DNA from: Streptomyces sp. ASQP_92
Lineage (GTDB): Bacteria; Actinomycetota; Actinomycetes; Streptomycetales; Streptomycetaceae
DNA length: 51,811 nucleotides
Assembly (NCBI RefSeq): GCF_025399895.1
Contig: NZ_JAODUA010000031.1
Location: forward strand, 1 to 51,811
Direction: 5' to 3'
Position numbers and translations under genes: made by a program. Every line of letters begins with the position of its first letter. Positions within the stretch are counted from its first letter, which is position 1. The notes beneath the pieces were generated by a model. It was not told the DNA's origin. It saw only the letters and a list, made by a program, of their open reading frames with translations, and ran no database searches. Positions 15,275 through 23,869 of this stretch are shown piece after piece.

Positions 15275-16693
15275 ATGTTCGATCCAGTCATAGCGCCGAG
15301 CGGCACGCTGCTCGGTCTGCTGCAGCGGGGCCGCGGCGACGGCACCCTGCACGCGCTGGCCGCCCCGCGCGACGAGGCCCTGGCGGCCCTCAACCACTGC
15401 GTACTGAGCGACCCCCGCCACGACTGGCAGGTCGAGAACCGCTCCCTCTACTACGCGCGCCTCTTCCTGGATCTCGACGGCGAGCTCGACCAGATCGAGC
15501 ACCACCTCTTCGGCGCCGAGGACATCCTCGACACCGAGGACACCAGGACCGGGCTCGCCCTCGCCGTCCTGGGCCACCTCGCCTCGTACGGCAGGAACGA
15601 CGCGCTCGCGCTGCTCCGCCGCTACGCCGCGACAGGCTCCAACTGGGCCTGGGCCCTGGACGAGCTCGCGCTGCGCGACGACGACGCGGGCCTGCGCGGC
15701 CTCGCCACGTCCGTGCTCGGCCGCTTCACCCCCGACGCGCACGGCGACGCCGAGCTCGCCGCCACCGTGCGAGACGCCTTCGAACCGCGCCCCTGGCGGC
15801 TGTGGGCCGAGGATCCGCGTCCCGGCGTGGGCGCCCGGGTGCGGGCCGCCCAGGAGACGGGCTCCTTCGACCGCTGGCAGCGCCAGATGCGGCCGGCCGG
15901 GCCCCGCCCGGGATGGAGCGTCCAGGCGGTCTTCGACTGGGCCGAGGAGGGTCTGGAACGCGGCGCGGTCCTGCACCTGCCCGCCGCCCGGTGCCTCGGC
16001 GCGGTGGCCGGACCCGAGGACCGGGACGCCATCATCGAAGCGGCCCGCTCCGGCACCGACGGAGCGCGCGGCGCCGCCCTGCACTATCTCGCCGAGTCAC
16101 GCGACGCCCGCGTCCTCGACCTGATCGAGGCGGCCGTCTCGACCGGCTCGCCCCTCGCGGCCGAGGCCGCCGTGCACGCCTTCGAGCGGATGTGCGGCCC
16201 CGAGGCCGTCGACCGGGCCCGCGGCTGGGTCCAGCGCCCCGACGAACTGGGCGCCTCCGCCGCCAGCGTGCTCGCCTCACGGGGCGAGGCCGGCGACGAG
16301 AAGCTGGTGCTCGGCGCACTGCGCGAGACCGTACGCTCCGAAGGCCCCGACGCCCCGCTGCTGCGGGCGCTCGTCGACGGGGCGGGACGGCTCGGCATCT
16401 GCTGCGCGGCCCCGGTCCTGCGGCACGTGTACCGCGAGACCGCCTCCTCGCAACTGCGCGGACGCGCCGCCCGCGCGCTCGCCGCGACGGACCCCTCCTT
16501 CGCCACCGGCTTCGCCGTCGAGTGCCTGTGGGACTGCGAGGAGACCACACGGGAAGTGGCGGCCCAGTACGCCGAACTCGTGGACGCCCGGGTGGCGGAC
16601 CGGCTGCGCAGGCTCGCCGCCGACCCCGCCGAGGAGGCCGAGGTGCAGAGCGCCATCCACGACCGGCTCGGCCCGGACACCACGGCCGTGTGA
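15275..16693 (+). CDS. HEAT-repeat domain protein
   Basis: 472 residues, largely alpha-helical. The second half shows repeating helix pairs of HEAT/PBS-lyase type (DRDAIIEAARSGTDGARGAA, LHYLAESRDARVLDLIEAAV, GSPLAAEAAVHAFERM). It is predicted to be cytosolic and to act as a scaffold or adaptor; no catalytic motif is visible. The ATG follows GTGAGG by about 8 nt. It lies just downstream of the triple-cysteine small ORF, which may control it. The GGCCT over the last codons of that ORF can pair with the AGGCT of this ribosome site (5 bp, one G-U). Confidence 0.85.
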   Translation: MFDPVIAPSGTLLGLLQRGRGDGTLHALAAPRDEALAALNHCVLSDPRHDWQVENRSLYYARLFLDLDGELDQIEHHLFGAEDILDTEDTRTGLALAVLGHLASYGRNDALALLRRYAATGSNWAWALDELALRDDDAGLRGLATSVLGRFTPDAHGDAELAATVRDAFEPRPWRLWAEDPRPGVGARVRAAQETGSFDRWQRQMRPAGPRPGWSVQAVFDWAEEGLERGAVLHLPAARCLGAVAGPEDRDAIIEAARSGTDGARGAALHYLAESRDARVLDLIEAAVSTGSPLAAEAAVHAFERMCGPEAVDRARGWVQRPDELGASAASVLASRGEAGDEKLVLGALRETVRSEGPDAPLLRALVDGAGRLGICCAAPVLRHVYRETASSQLRGRAARALAATDPSFATGFAVECLWDCEETTREVAAQYAELVDARVADRLRRLAADPAEEAEVQSAIHDRLGPDTTAV

Positions 16694-16919
16694 TCCACGG
16701 CCCACCGGGGCTCCGAACGCCCCGCCGACCGCACGGCACCCGCCGACGCGGTCACCCACCGCACGTCACAGCCCCGGCCTACGGCCACGGGGGAGGGCTC
16801 TGACGGGCCGCGCCCGTTCTCCGCGGGCGCCCTCGCGGCACACGGACCCGGCGCCTTCGACGCCCGGCCGTCCCCGGCCGCCTCACGCGCCGACGCCCCG
16901 CCGCCGTCCGCGCGGCGGA

Positions 16920-17789
16920 TCACAGTCCGCGTCCCACGACGAACCTGAGCGGTGTGCCCGGCGCGGCCTGGGCCGCGGCCGCCAGATCGGACTCGGGGAC
17001 GACACCGATCACCGGGTAGCCCCCGGTCGTCGGATGGTCGGCGAGAAAGACCACCGGCAGTCCGTCCGGAGGCACCTGCACCGCCCCCAACACCATTCCC
17101 TCGCTGGGCAGTTCACCCTGCACGGCGCGCCGGAGCGCCGGCCCCTCGGTGCGCAGGCCGATGCGGTTGCTCGCCGAGGACACCCGATAGCGCCCGGTCG
17201 CCAGGACGCGCTGCGCGTCCGGGGTGAACCAGTCTGCACGCGGCCCCGGACGCACCCGCAGCACGAGCTCGTGCGCCACCCCCGGCGCGGGCGCCACGTC
17301 CGCATACGGGTGGCCGCGCCCCGGTCGGCCCAGGGGCAGCACGGCGCCGTCCCTCAGCGGCGGCGGGCCGAGGCCCGACAGGAGGTCGGTGGAGCGACTG
17401 GCGAGCACCGGCTCGACGGCGACGCCACCCGCGAACGCCAGATAGGAGCGCACCCCCCGCGTCGCCGCGCCCACCTCGACCACGGCCCCCGAGGGCACCC
17501 GCACCGCGGCGCCCCAGGCCACCGCCCGGCCGTCCACCGTGACCGGGCAGGGCGCCCCGGTCACCGCGACCGTGACCGCGCAACGGGGCCGTACCGCGCA
17601 CCCGTTGAGGGTCGTCTCCAGCACGGCGGCGCCCGGCGCGTTGCCGACCAGCCGGTTGGCGAGCCGGCTCGCCGGCAGGTCGAGGGCGCCCGAACGCGGC
17701 ACCCCGAGATGCGCGTGACCGAAGCGCCCCTCGTCCTGTACGGAGGTGAGCGCCCCGGCCCGTACGACGGACAGGGCCCGGTCGGTCAT
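16920..17789 (-). CDS. pxpC: 5-oxoprolinase subunit C (KipA/PxpC, biotin-dependent carboxyltransferase family)
   Basis: A 289-residue protein of the KipA/PxpC family. Diagnostic segments are LTSVQDEGRFGHAHLGVPRSGALD near the N-terminus (quoted in part: GHAHLGVPRSGALD), RSYLAFAGG, SNRIGLRTEGPALRR and SEGMVLGAVQVPPDGLPVV. With PxpA and PxpB it forms the ATP-dependent prokaryotic 5-oxoprolinase, opening pyroglutamate to glutamate. It also resembles allophanate hydrolase subunit 2. Its ATG overlaps the pxpB stop (ATGA), so the pair is translationally coupled. It is the last gene of the operon. Confidence 0.93.
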   Translation of the reverse strand: MTDRALSVVRAGALTSVQDEGRFGHAHLGVPRSGALDLPASRLANRLVGNAPGAAVLETTLNGCAVRPRCAVTVAVTGAPCPVTVDGRAVAWGAAVRVPSGAVVEVGAATRGVRSYLAFAGGVAVEPVLASRSTDLLSGLGPPPLRDGAVLPLGRPGRGHPYADVAPAPGVAHELVLRVRPGPRADWFTPDAQRVLATGRYRVSSASNRIGLRTEGPALRRAVQGELPSEGMVLGAVQVPPDGLPVVFLADHPTTGGYPVIGVVPESDLAAAAQAAPGTPLRFVVGRGL

Positions 17790-18415
17790 CGGGGCGCCTG
17801 GGGGACGAAGCGGACCCGGGTGCCCGGGGTGAGCAGGGCGGCGGGCTCGCGGTGCGGGTCCCACAGCGTCACGTCCGTGCTGCCGATGAGCTGCCAGCCA
17901 CCGGGGGAGGAGCGCGGATAGACCCCGGTGTACGCGCCCGCGAGCGCCACCGAACCGGCGGGCACCGCGGTGCGGGGGGTGGCCCGGCGCGGTACCGCGT
18001 AGCGCTCGCCGAGCCCGGTGAGGTAGGCGAAGCCGGGCGCGAAGCCGCAGAAGGCGACCCGGAACCCGGCCGAGGAATGGATGCGTACGGCCTCTTGCTC
18101 CGGGACCCCCCACCGGGCGGCGACCTCCGCGAGATCGGGGCCGTCGTAGCGGACCGGGATCTCCACCGTCTCCTGGGCGCCCGCCTTGAGGGGAGGGATG
18201 TCCCAGGTGAGGAGCCGCGCGGCCAGCGCGGGGGGATCGTCCACTCCGTCGAGCAGGACCGTGCGGGCCGCCGGCACGATCTCCCGCACCGGGGGAAGCG
18301 TTCCGGCGGCGCGGCGGCGCACCAGTTCGGCGTGGAGCGCCCCTGCCGCCTCGCCGCTCTCCAGCTCGACCAGCAGGGCGTGGTCCCCGACCGGCAGAAC
18401 GCGCGGGCCGCTCAC
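17786..18415 (-). CDS. pxpB: 5-oxoprolinase subunit B (KipI/PxpB)
   Basis: 209 residues of the KipI/PxpB (allophanate hydrolase subunit 1-like) family. The family segments VGDHALLVELE, RYDGPDLAEVA, FCGFAPGFAYLTGL, VPRRATPRTAVPAGSVALAG and YPRSSPGGWQLIG are all present in the usual order. It works with PxpA and PxpC in 5-oxoproline cleavage. In Bacillus the KipI homologue also inhibits a sporulation kinase, but no such role can be read here. The GTG start overlaps the pxpA stop (GTGA), and its stop overlaps pxpC. Confidence 0.94.
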   Translation of the reverse strand: MSGPRVLPVGDHALLVELESGEAAGALHAELVRRRAAGTLPPVREIVPAARTVLLDGVDDPPALAARLLTWDIPPLKAGAQETVEIPVRYDGPDLAEVAARWGVPEQEAVRIHSSAGFRVAFCGFAPGFAYLTGLGERYAVPRRATPRTAVPAGSVALAGAYTGVYPRSSPGGWQLIGSTDVTLWDPHREPAALLTPGTRVRFVPQAPR

Positions 18416-19185
18416 GAGAACGCCGCCACCCGGACGCCCGCCGCCTCCAGCGCGGCCCGCACCCGCCGGGCCAGCTCCACGGCGCCCGGGGTGTCGCCGT
18501 GCACGCACAGCGAGCCGGCCCCGACCGCGACGGGCTCGCCCGACTCGGCCACCACGGTGCCGTCCAGGGCCATCGAGACGGCCCGCGCCACCACCGCCTC
18601 CGGGTCGCTGACGACCGCGCCCTCGCGGCCGCGCGGCACCAGGGTGGCGTGCGCGGTGTAGGCGCGGTCCGCGAACGCCTCCGTGACCACGGGCAGCCCG
18701 GCCCCCTCGGCCGCCGCGAGGAGCCGCGATCCCGGAAGCCCGAGGACGGCGCGCCCCGCACCGGCGAGGAGTACGCCGGCCACGACGGCCGCCGCCTGCT
18801 CCTCGTCGTGCACGACACGGTTGTAGAGCGCGCCGTGCGGTTTGACGTAGGTGACCCGGCTGCCCGCCGCGCGTGCGAAGACCTCCAACGCGCCGATCTG
18901 GTAAGCCACTTCGGCGGCCAGCTCGGCGGGCGGCACATCCATGGAGCGCCGGCCGAAGCCCGCGAGGTCGCGGTAGGAGACCTGGGCGCCGATGCGCACA
19001 CCGCGCTCGGCCGCCAGGTCGCAGACCCGCCGCATGATGGCCGGATCGCCCGCGTGGAAGCCGCAGGCCACATTGGCGCTGGTGACGACGGACAGCAACT
19101 GTTCGTCGTCGGTCAACCGCCAGTGGCCGAAGCCCTCGCCGAGGTCGGCATTGAGGTCGATCGACATCGTCGCGGACCGGGTCAT
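18412..19185 (-). CDS. pxpA: 5-oxoprolinase subunit A (LamB/YcsF, PxpA)
   Basis: 257 residues, full length for the family. DLNADLGEGFG, ANVACGFHAGDP, GAQVSYRDLAGFGRR, KPHGALYN and VHGDTPGAVELA are the conserved LamB/YcsF motifs. The protein is a TIM-barrel-like subunit that, with PxpBC, hydrolyses 5-oxoproline using ATP. I use ATG 19185 with AGGAGA about 10 nt upstream; MSIDLN at 19167 is an alternative. The 100-bp gap to the upstream hydro-lyase gene holds no clear terminator, so one transcript is likely. Confidence 0.94.
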   Translation of the reverse strand: MTRSATMSIDLNADLGEGFGHWRLTDDEQLLSVVTSANVACGFHAGDPAIMRRVCDLAAERGVRIGAQVSYRDLAGFGRRSMDVPPAELAAEVAYQIGALEVFARAAGSRVTYVKPHGALYNRVVHDEEQAAAVVAGVLLAGAGRAVLGLPGSRLLAAAEGAGLPVVTEAFADRAYTAHATLVPRGREGAVVSDPEAVVARAVSMALDGTVVAESGEPVAVGAGSLCVHGDTPGAVELARRVRAALEAAGVRVAAFS

Positions 19186-19285
19186 GGGTGCGGCTTCTCC
19201 TGTTCGAGAGGTGCGTGGTCCTTGGTGCAGTGTGCCTCGGGCGGGCGCCGGACGCCCGCCCGGGAGGGCCGTTGTTCCGGCCGGT

Positions 19286-20080
19286 TCAGCGGATCCGGTA
19301 GTGCTCGTCGCGGACGTCGGTCAGGAACATCCGGCCCGGCGCGTGGGTGAGCGCGAACGGCGGCCGGGACGCCATCACCGCGGCCTGCGGGGTGACCCCG
19401 CAGGCCCAGAACACCGGCACGTCCCCCGGCGCGGCCACCACCGGGTCCCCGAAGTCGGGCCGGGACAGGTCCTTGATGCCGAGCGCGGCGGGATCGCCCG
19501 AGTGGACGGGCGCGCCGTGCACCGCGGGCATCGCCCGGGTCACCCGGCAGGCCGTGGCCACCAGCGCGGCCGGGATCGGCCGCATCGACACCACCAGCGG
19601 GCCGCTGAGCCGCCCCGCCGGCCGGCACGGCCGGTTCGTCACGTACATCGAGACGTTGCGGCCCTGCTCGATGTGGCGCAACGGCACGTTCTCGGCGGCC
19701 AGTTGGGACTCGAAGGTGAAGCTGCACCCGATGAGGAACGTCACCAGGTCCTCGCGCCACCAGCGGGTGGCGTCGACCGGCTGGGCGACGAGGCCGCCGT
19801 TCTCCCAGATCCGGTAGCGGGGAACATCCGTGCGCAGATCGGCCGCGGGGGCCAGCCGCGTCCTGAAGGAACCGGGCTCCGTGACGTCGAGGACGGGGCA
19901 GGGCTGGGGATTGCGCGCGCAGAACTGCCGTACGTCCTCGGCCCAGTCGGCGGGCACGGAGATCAGGTTGGCCTGGGCGTGGCCGGGCGCCCAGCCCGCC
20001 GTCGGCACGTCCGTACCGGAACGGAACAGGGCCCGCGCCTCGTGCGGCAGCGTCAGGGCCGCCGGTTCCAGGCCGGTCAC
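19286..20080 (-). CDS. Putative hydro-lyase (DUF1445, YcsI family)
   Basis: A 264-residue member of the DUF1445/D-glutamate cyclase-like family. GCSFTFESQL, RPCRPAGRLSGPLVVSMRP, HSGDPAALGI and FWACGVTPQAA are the conserved blocks. In B. subtilis the homologue ycsI sits in the kip operon beside the ycsF, kipI and kipA genes, the same company as here. This fits a role in producing or clearing 5-oxoproline or D-glutamate, but the reaction is not proven by sequence. The GTG start overlaps the stop of the MFS gene (GTGA). Confidence 0.9.
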   Translation of the reverse strand: MTGLEPAALTLPHEARALFRSGTDVPTAGWAPGHAQANLISVPADWAEDVRQFCARNPQPCPVLDVTEPGSFRTRLAPAADLRTDVPRYRIWENGGLVAQPVDATRWWREDLVTFLIGCSFTFESQLAAENVPLRHIEQGRNVSMYVTNRPCRPAGRLSGPLVVSMRPIPAALVATACRVTRAMPAVHGAPVHSGDPAALGIKDLSRPDFGDPVVAAPGDVPVFWACGVTPQAAVMASRPPFALTHAPGRMFLTDVRDEHYRIR

Positions 20081-21366
20081 GACAGCTCCTGACCGCGCGT
20101 CTCGGGCAGCCCGAGCAGGGCGAGCACCGCGATCGCGTAGCCGACCGCGCCGAAGACCAGCGCGCCGCCCACGCCCCAACTGTCGGCGAGGTAGCCGACC
20201 AGGGTGGGGAAGAGGGCGCCCACGGCCCGGCCGGTGTTGTACGTGAAGCCCTGCCCGGTGCCGCGCACGGCCGTCGGGTACAGCTCGCTCAGGAACGAGC
20301 CGAAGCCGCTGAAGATCGCCGACATGCAGAAGCCGAGCGGGAAGCCGAGCACCAGGAGCAGGGTGTTCGCCCCCGACGGAAGGTGCGTGTACAGGACGAT
20401 GCACAGGGCCGAGAGCACCGCGAACAGGGCGATGTTCTTCTTCCGGCCGATCCGGTCGGTGAGGTGGCCGCCGGTCAGATAGCCGAGGAAGGCGCCGGAG
20501 ATCAGGAACGTCAGATAGCCGCCGGTGCCCACGACCGTGAGGTGCCGCTCGCTCTTGAGGAAGGTCGGCACCCAGGTCGCCAGCGTGTAGTAGCCGCCCT
20601 GGACGCCGGTGGAGAGCAGCACCGCGAACAGGGTGGTGCGCAGCAGCGGGCCCCGGAAGATCGCGGCGAAGGTGGCGCCGCCGCTCGTGGTGCGGGCCGT
20701 GGCGAGCCGGCGTTCGGCGGCCTCGGGGGCGTCCTCGACGTTGCGGCGCACATAGACGAGCAGCAGCGCGGGCAGCGCCCCGGTCCAGAACACCACGCGC
20801 CAGGCGGTGTCCTCGTCCACGTACTGGAAGACCAGGGTGGACACCACCACGGCCAGCGCCCAGCCGGCCGCCCACGCGCTCTGCACCGCGCCCAGGGTGC
20901 GGCCCCGGTGCCTGGCCGAGGCGTACTCGGCGACCAGGATCGCGCCGACCGCCCACTCGCCCCCGAAGCCGAGCCCCTGAAGGGCGCGGAAAGCCAGGAG
21001 CGTCTCGTAGTTGGGCGCGAAGCCGCACAGGACGGTGAACACCGCATAGGTGCCCACCGTGATCATCAGCGCCTTGACCCGGCCGACGCGGTCGGCGACC
21101 ACCCCGGCGAGCGCGCCGCCCACGGCCGAGACCACCAGGGTCACCGTGGTGAGCAGTCCGGTCTGGCCGGTGTCGAGGCCGAAGTAGGCCGAGATCGCGA
21201 CCATGGTCAGCGGGAGGGTGAAGAAGTCGTACGAGTCGAGGGCGTAGCCGCCGAAGGCGCCCCCGAAGGCCCGCCGGCCGCCGGGGCCGAGCGCCCTCAG
21301 CCATCCGAACGGGCCGATGTCGTGCGGGTGTTGACCGTGCTGCGGCTGTGCCTTGGTCGTGCTCAT
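20077..21366 (-). CDS. MFS transporter of the 5-oxoproline operon
   Basis: 429 residues with about 12 transmembrane segments. It belongs to the metabolite:H+ symporter group of the major facilitator superfamily. The loop 2-3 motif GVVADRVGRVKALM and the loop 8-9 copy GGHLTDRIGRKKNIALFA are present, as is ALQGLGFGGEWAVGAILVAEY of aromatic-acid/dicarboxylate symporters. Context suggests uptake of 5-oxoproline or a related organic acid. I choose ATG 21366 because GAGGTG lies 4 nt upstream; a longer in-frame extension to 21420 has no site. It is the first gene of the operon, divergent from the GntR regulator. Confidence 0.9.
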   Translation of the reverse strand: MSTTKAQPQHGQHPHDIGPFGWLRALGPGGRRAFGGAFGGYALDSYDFFTLPLTMVAISAYFGLDTGQTGLLTTVTLVVSAVGGALAGVVADRVGRVKALMITVGTYAVFTVLCGFAPNYETLLAFRALQGLGFGGEWAVGAILVAEYASARHRGRTLGAVQSAWAAGWALAVVVSTLVFQYVDEDTAWRVVFWTGALPALLLVYVRRNVEDAPEAAERRLATARTTSGGATFAAIFRGPLLRTTLFAVLLSTGVQGGYYTLATWVPTFLKSERHLTVVGTGGYLTFLISGAFLGYLTGGHLTDRIGRKKNIALFAVLSALCIVLYTHLPSGANTLLLVLGFPLGFCMSAIFSGFGSFLSELYPTAVRGTGQGFTYNTGRAVGALFPTLVGYLADSWGVGGALVFGAVGYAIAVLALLGLPETRGQELS

Positions 21367-21429
21367 GTGCACCTCGCAGGAGGGGATGAGAGGGCTGCCG
21401 AGACCGTGCGGTCGCCCCAACGTAGGGGA

Positions 21430-21448
21430 TTGTTGAACGATCCGACAA
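21430..21448. promoter_or_regulatory. Candidate GntR operator
   Basis: TTGTTGAACGATCCGACAA has inverted TTGT/ACAA half-sites around an 11-bp centre. It lies in the divergent region between the MFS operon and the GntR gene, 64 bp from the former start. FadR-type GntR proteins bind such short inverted repeats. Confidence 0.4.
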
Positions 21449-21547
21449 GACTCATGCGCGGACGTTCTCGCTTCCTCACGTCCCCACGGTCCTTCTACGA
21501 TGGGTCCTCACGCCGGCGGGAGCGGTCGGCGGGGGAGAGAGGGCGCT

Positions 21548-22264
21548 GTGGCGACAACGGACTCCGGACTCGGCGGACTTGCCGAGGACCGCGCCCTGCT
21601 GGGCCGGACCAGCACCGCCGAGCGGGTCGCGGACATCCTGCGCACCCGGATCGCGGAAGGCTTCTTCCCTCCGGGGGAGCGCCTCGCGGAGGACGCCATC
21701 GGCAAGGCCCTCGGGGTCTCGCGCAACACGTTGCGCGAGGCGTTCCGGCTGCTCACCCACGAACGGCTGCTCGTCCACGAACTCAACCGCGGGGTCTTCG
21801 TCCGGGTGCTCGCCGTCGAGGACGTGACGGACATCTACCGCACCCGGCGCCTGGTCGAATGCGCCGTCGTCCGGACACTCGCCGAACCGCCCCACCCGCC
21901 GGGCTGGCTCGACGGGCTCGACGCGGCCGTCTCGGCCGGCGAACGCGCGGCCCGGGAGAGCGACTGGCGGGGCGTGTCCACCGCCAACATCCACTTCCAC
22001 CGCGAACTCGTCGGCCTCGCGGGCAGCGCCCGCACCGACGAGCTGATGCGGGGCGTCCTCGCCGAACTCCGCCTGGCCTTCCACGTGGTGGACGACCCCC
22101 GCCGCCTGCACCAGCCCTACCTCGTCCGCAACCGGCGGATCCTGGAGGCGCTGCGCGCGGGGGAGCGGGAGAAGGCCGGGCTGCTGCTCGCCGACTACCT
22201 CGACGACTCGCGCGCCCAGCTCGTCCAGGCGTACGGAAAGCTGGTCGCGGAGGCGACTTCCTGA
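21548..22264 (+). CDS. GntR family regulator (FadR/FCD subfamily)
   Basis: 238 residues. The N-terminal winged helix spans about residues 22-90 (ERVADILRTRIAEGFFPPGERL, then SRNTLREAFRLLTHE; quoted as GFFPPGERL and SRNTLREAFRLLTHE). The C-terminal FCD ligand-binding domain has the metal-binding pattern DxxxH (STANIHFHRELV). I use GTG 21548 after a GGGGGAGAG ribosome site; the frame is open back to 21500. It is divergent from the transporter/hydro-lyase/pxpABC operon and is probably its regulator, responding to 5-oxoproline or a related acid by inference. Confidence 0.92.
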   Translation: MATTDSGLGGLAEDRALLGRTSTAERVADILRTRIAEGFFPPGERLAEDAIGKALGVSRNTLREAFRLLTHERLLVHELNRGVFVRVLAVEDVTDIYRTRRLVECAVVRTLAEPPHPPGWLDGLDAAVSAGERAARESDWRGVSTANIHFHRELVGLAGSARTDELMRGVLAELRLAFHVVDDPRRLHQPYLVRNRRILEALRAGEREKAGLLLADYLDDSRAQLVQAYGKLVAEATS

Positions 22265-22342
22265 CCCGGGCCGCCGCTGCGGACCCGGGGCTGATCTGCG
22301 CCGTTTCGACCGTTGTCAGTGCGAGGACCTAATCTGTCCAGC

Positions 22343-23869
22343 GTGACTTCGCCTGCCTCGACGGAATCCGTTCCGCCCCAGCTCAGCGCGGCGGCGCGCC
22401 CCGCCCCGGGCCCGGCCGCCGACGAGGGTCTCGCGCGACGGCTGCGCGCGCTCGCCTGCACCGCCCCGCTGCACGACCTCGACGTGCGCAAGGCCAACCT
22501 CGCGGGGGAGTACTCGGTGTACGCGATGGCCGAGGTGGCCCTCGCCTCCATCGACCTCGTCACCCTGAACATGGACTTCGACACGGGCGCCGACCACGAA
22601 CAGATCGTGGCCCGGCTCATCCCGCGCGTGGCCGCCCAGGCGCCGGCCCGGCCCACCGCCGAGCACGAGCGGGTGGCCCGCTGGGTCCTGGAGAACCTGA
22701 TCAACGTGGGCAGCGTCGACCGGGGCTTCCGCGCGGTGTACGGCACGTTCAACCCCGACGGCGTCTACGTCCGCAGGGACTACGACTTCAAACTCCTCGA
22801 AGAGGTCCCCGGCTACGGCGGCGCGGTCTATCTGCGGACCACCGACGAAGCCGTCAACGTCCTGGTCGGCGCCCTCGACACCGACGTCACCAGCGCCCAG
22901 ATCGCGGCCGAGGTCAAGCTGGAGGTCCTCATCAGCCGCGGCCGCCTCGCCGACGCCCAGCTCGCCGCCGAACAGGCCCGCTACCGCACGGTGCAGTACG
23001 CCGAGACGCTCCGGCGCACCCTGGAGGCCACCCGGCGCAACGTGCGCGCGGTCGACTGGCTCAACGCGGTGCCGGACATGATCGCCGAGGCGCTCGACCA
23101 CGTCGCCGACCGCTACCGGCACGAGAACGCGATCCTCACCAACATCCGCAAGGCCCGCGACGAGGCGGAGGACCCGGAGCACAAGCGCCGCGCCGCCGAG
23201 CTCGTCGACATCGTCAAGGACTGCATCCGCCGCCACACCCAGCTCCAGTCCCGCCTCCTGGAAGCGGGCCCGCTCTTCCGTGCCGAGCAGGACCGCCAGG
23301 CCTTCGCCCGCCCGGCCGCCCGCTCCGGCCTCGACCTGTACGGCCAGCTCGTCGCCCCGCTGCTGCCGCTCCCGGTGGAACAGGCGATCCGGGTCACCGA
23401 CGCCTTCTTCGCCCGCGGCACCGGCCTGCGCACCCCGGTGTCGGTGCGGGTCGGCGACCTGGTGGACATACTGCTCACGCCCCCCGTGGAGCGGGAGCAC
23501 CTCGGCGCGGAGATGCCCGAGCCCGAGCTGATCGCGACCCCCGACGACAGCCGCTTCAGCGAGGAGCAGCTCGCCGCCGCGATGCGCCTGCTCGACCTGG
23601 AGCACGACGCGCCCCGCCGCCTGTCGGGCCTGCTCGCCGAGGCCCGTCTGCTCGACCCCGAACTGCCGTACCTGGTCGCCCTGTTGGCGGTCCACGCGGC
23701 AAGCCCGCCGGTCGGCACGGCCTACCGCCAGGGCGAGGAGCGCCTGTTGTTCGCGGTCGACGACGGCACGCCGCTCGACGACCTGGAGTTCGGCGGGGCG
23801 GACCTGATCGTGGGCACGGCCCTGCTCGACACGGTCGGCATGGCCGCGGGCCGAACGGAGGCGGCATGA
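22343..23869 (+). CDS. Predicted kleisin-like subunit of an SMC complex (MukF/JetA-like)
   Basis: A 508-residue protein with no family I recognise by motif. The N-terminal third looks like winged-helix/helical bundle (HDLDVRKANLAGEYSVYAMA). The middle (about 190-310) is strongly helical and charged, ending in a likely coiled coil (RKARDEAEDPEHKRRAAELV). The C-terminal part is again globular (EEQLAAAMRLLDLEHDAPRR). Size, layout and position as first gene before a small winged-helix protein and a giant SMC protein match the kleisin slot of MukBEF, MksBEF and Wadjet. The GTG start has no Shine-Dalgarno. A TAATCT hexamer at 22330-22335 ends 7 nt upstream, so the mRNA is probably leaderless. The assignment is by context. 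Confidence 0.6.
   Translation: MTSPASTESVPPQLSAAARPAPGPAADEGLARRLRALACTAPLHDLDVRKANLAGEYSVYAMAEVALASIDLVTLNMDFDTGADHEQIVARLIPRVAAQAPARPTAEHERVARWVLENLINVGSVDRGFRAVYGTFNPDGVYVRRDYDFKLLEEVPGYGGAVYLRTTDEAVNVLVGALDTDVTSAQIAAEVKLEVLISRGRLADAQLAAEQARYRTVQYAETLRRTLEATRRNVRAVDWLNAVPDMIAEALDHVADRYRHENAILTNIRKARDEAEDPEHKRRAAELVDIVKDCIRRHTQLQSRLLEAGPLFRAEQDRQAFARPAARSGLDLYGQLVAPLLPLPVEQAIRVTDAFFARGTGLRTPVSVRVGDLVDILLTPPVEREHLGAEMPEPELIATPDDSRFSEEQLAAAMRLLDLEHDAPRRLSGLLAEARLLDPELPYLVALLAVHAASPPVGTAYRQGEERLLFAVDDGTPLDDLEFGGADLIVGTALLDTVGMAAGRTEAA

Noticed and set aside
16084..16923. A 279-codon minus-strand open frame antisense to the HEAT gene
   Set aside because: It has no ribosome site or family resemblance and lies largely antisense to a supported gene.
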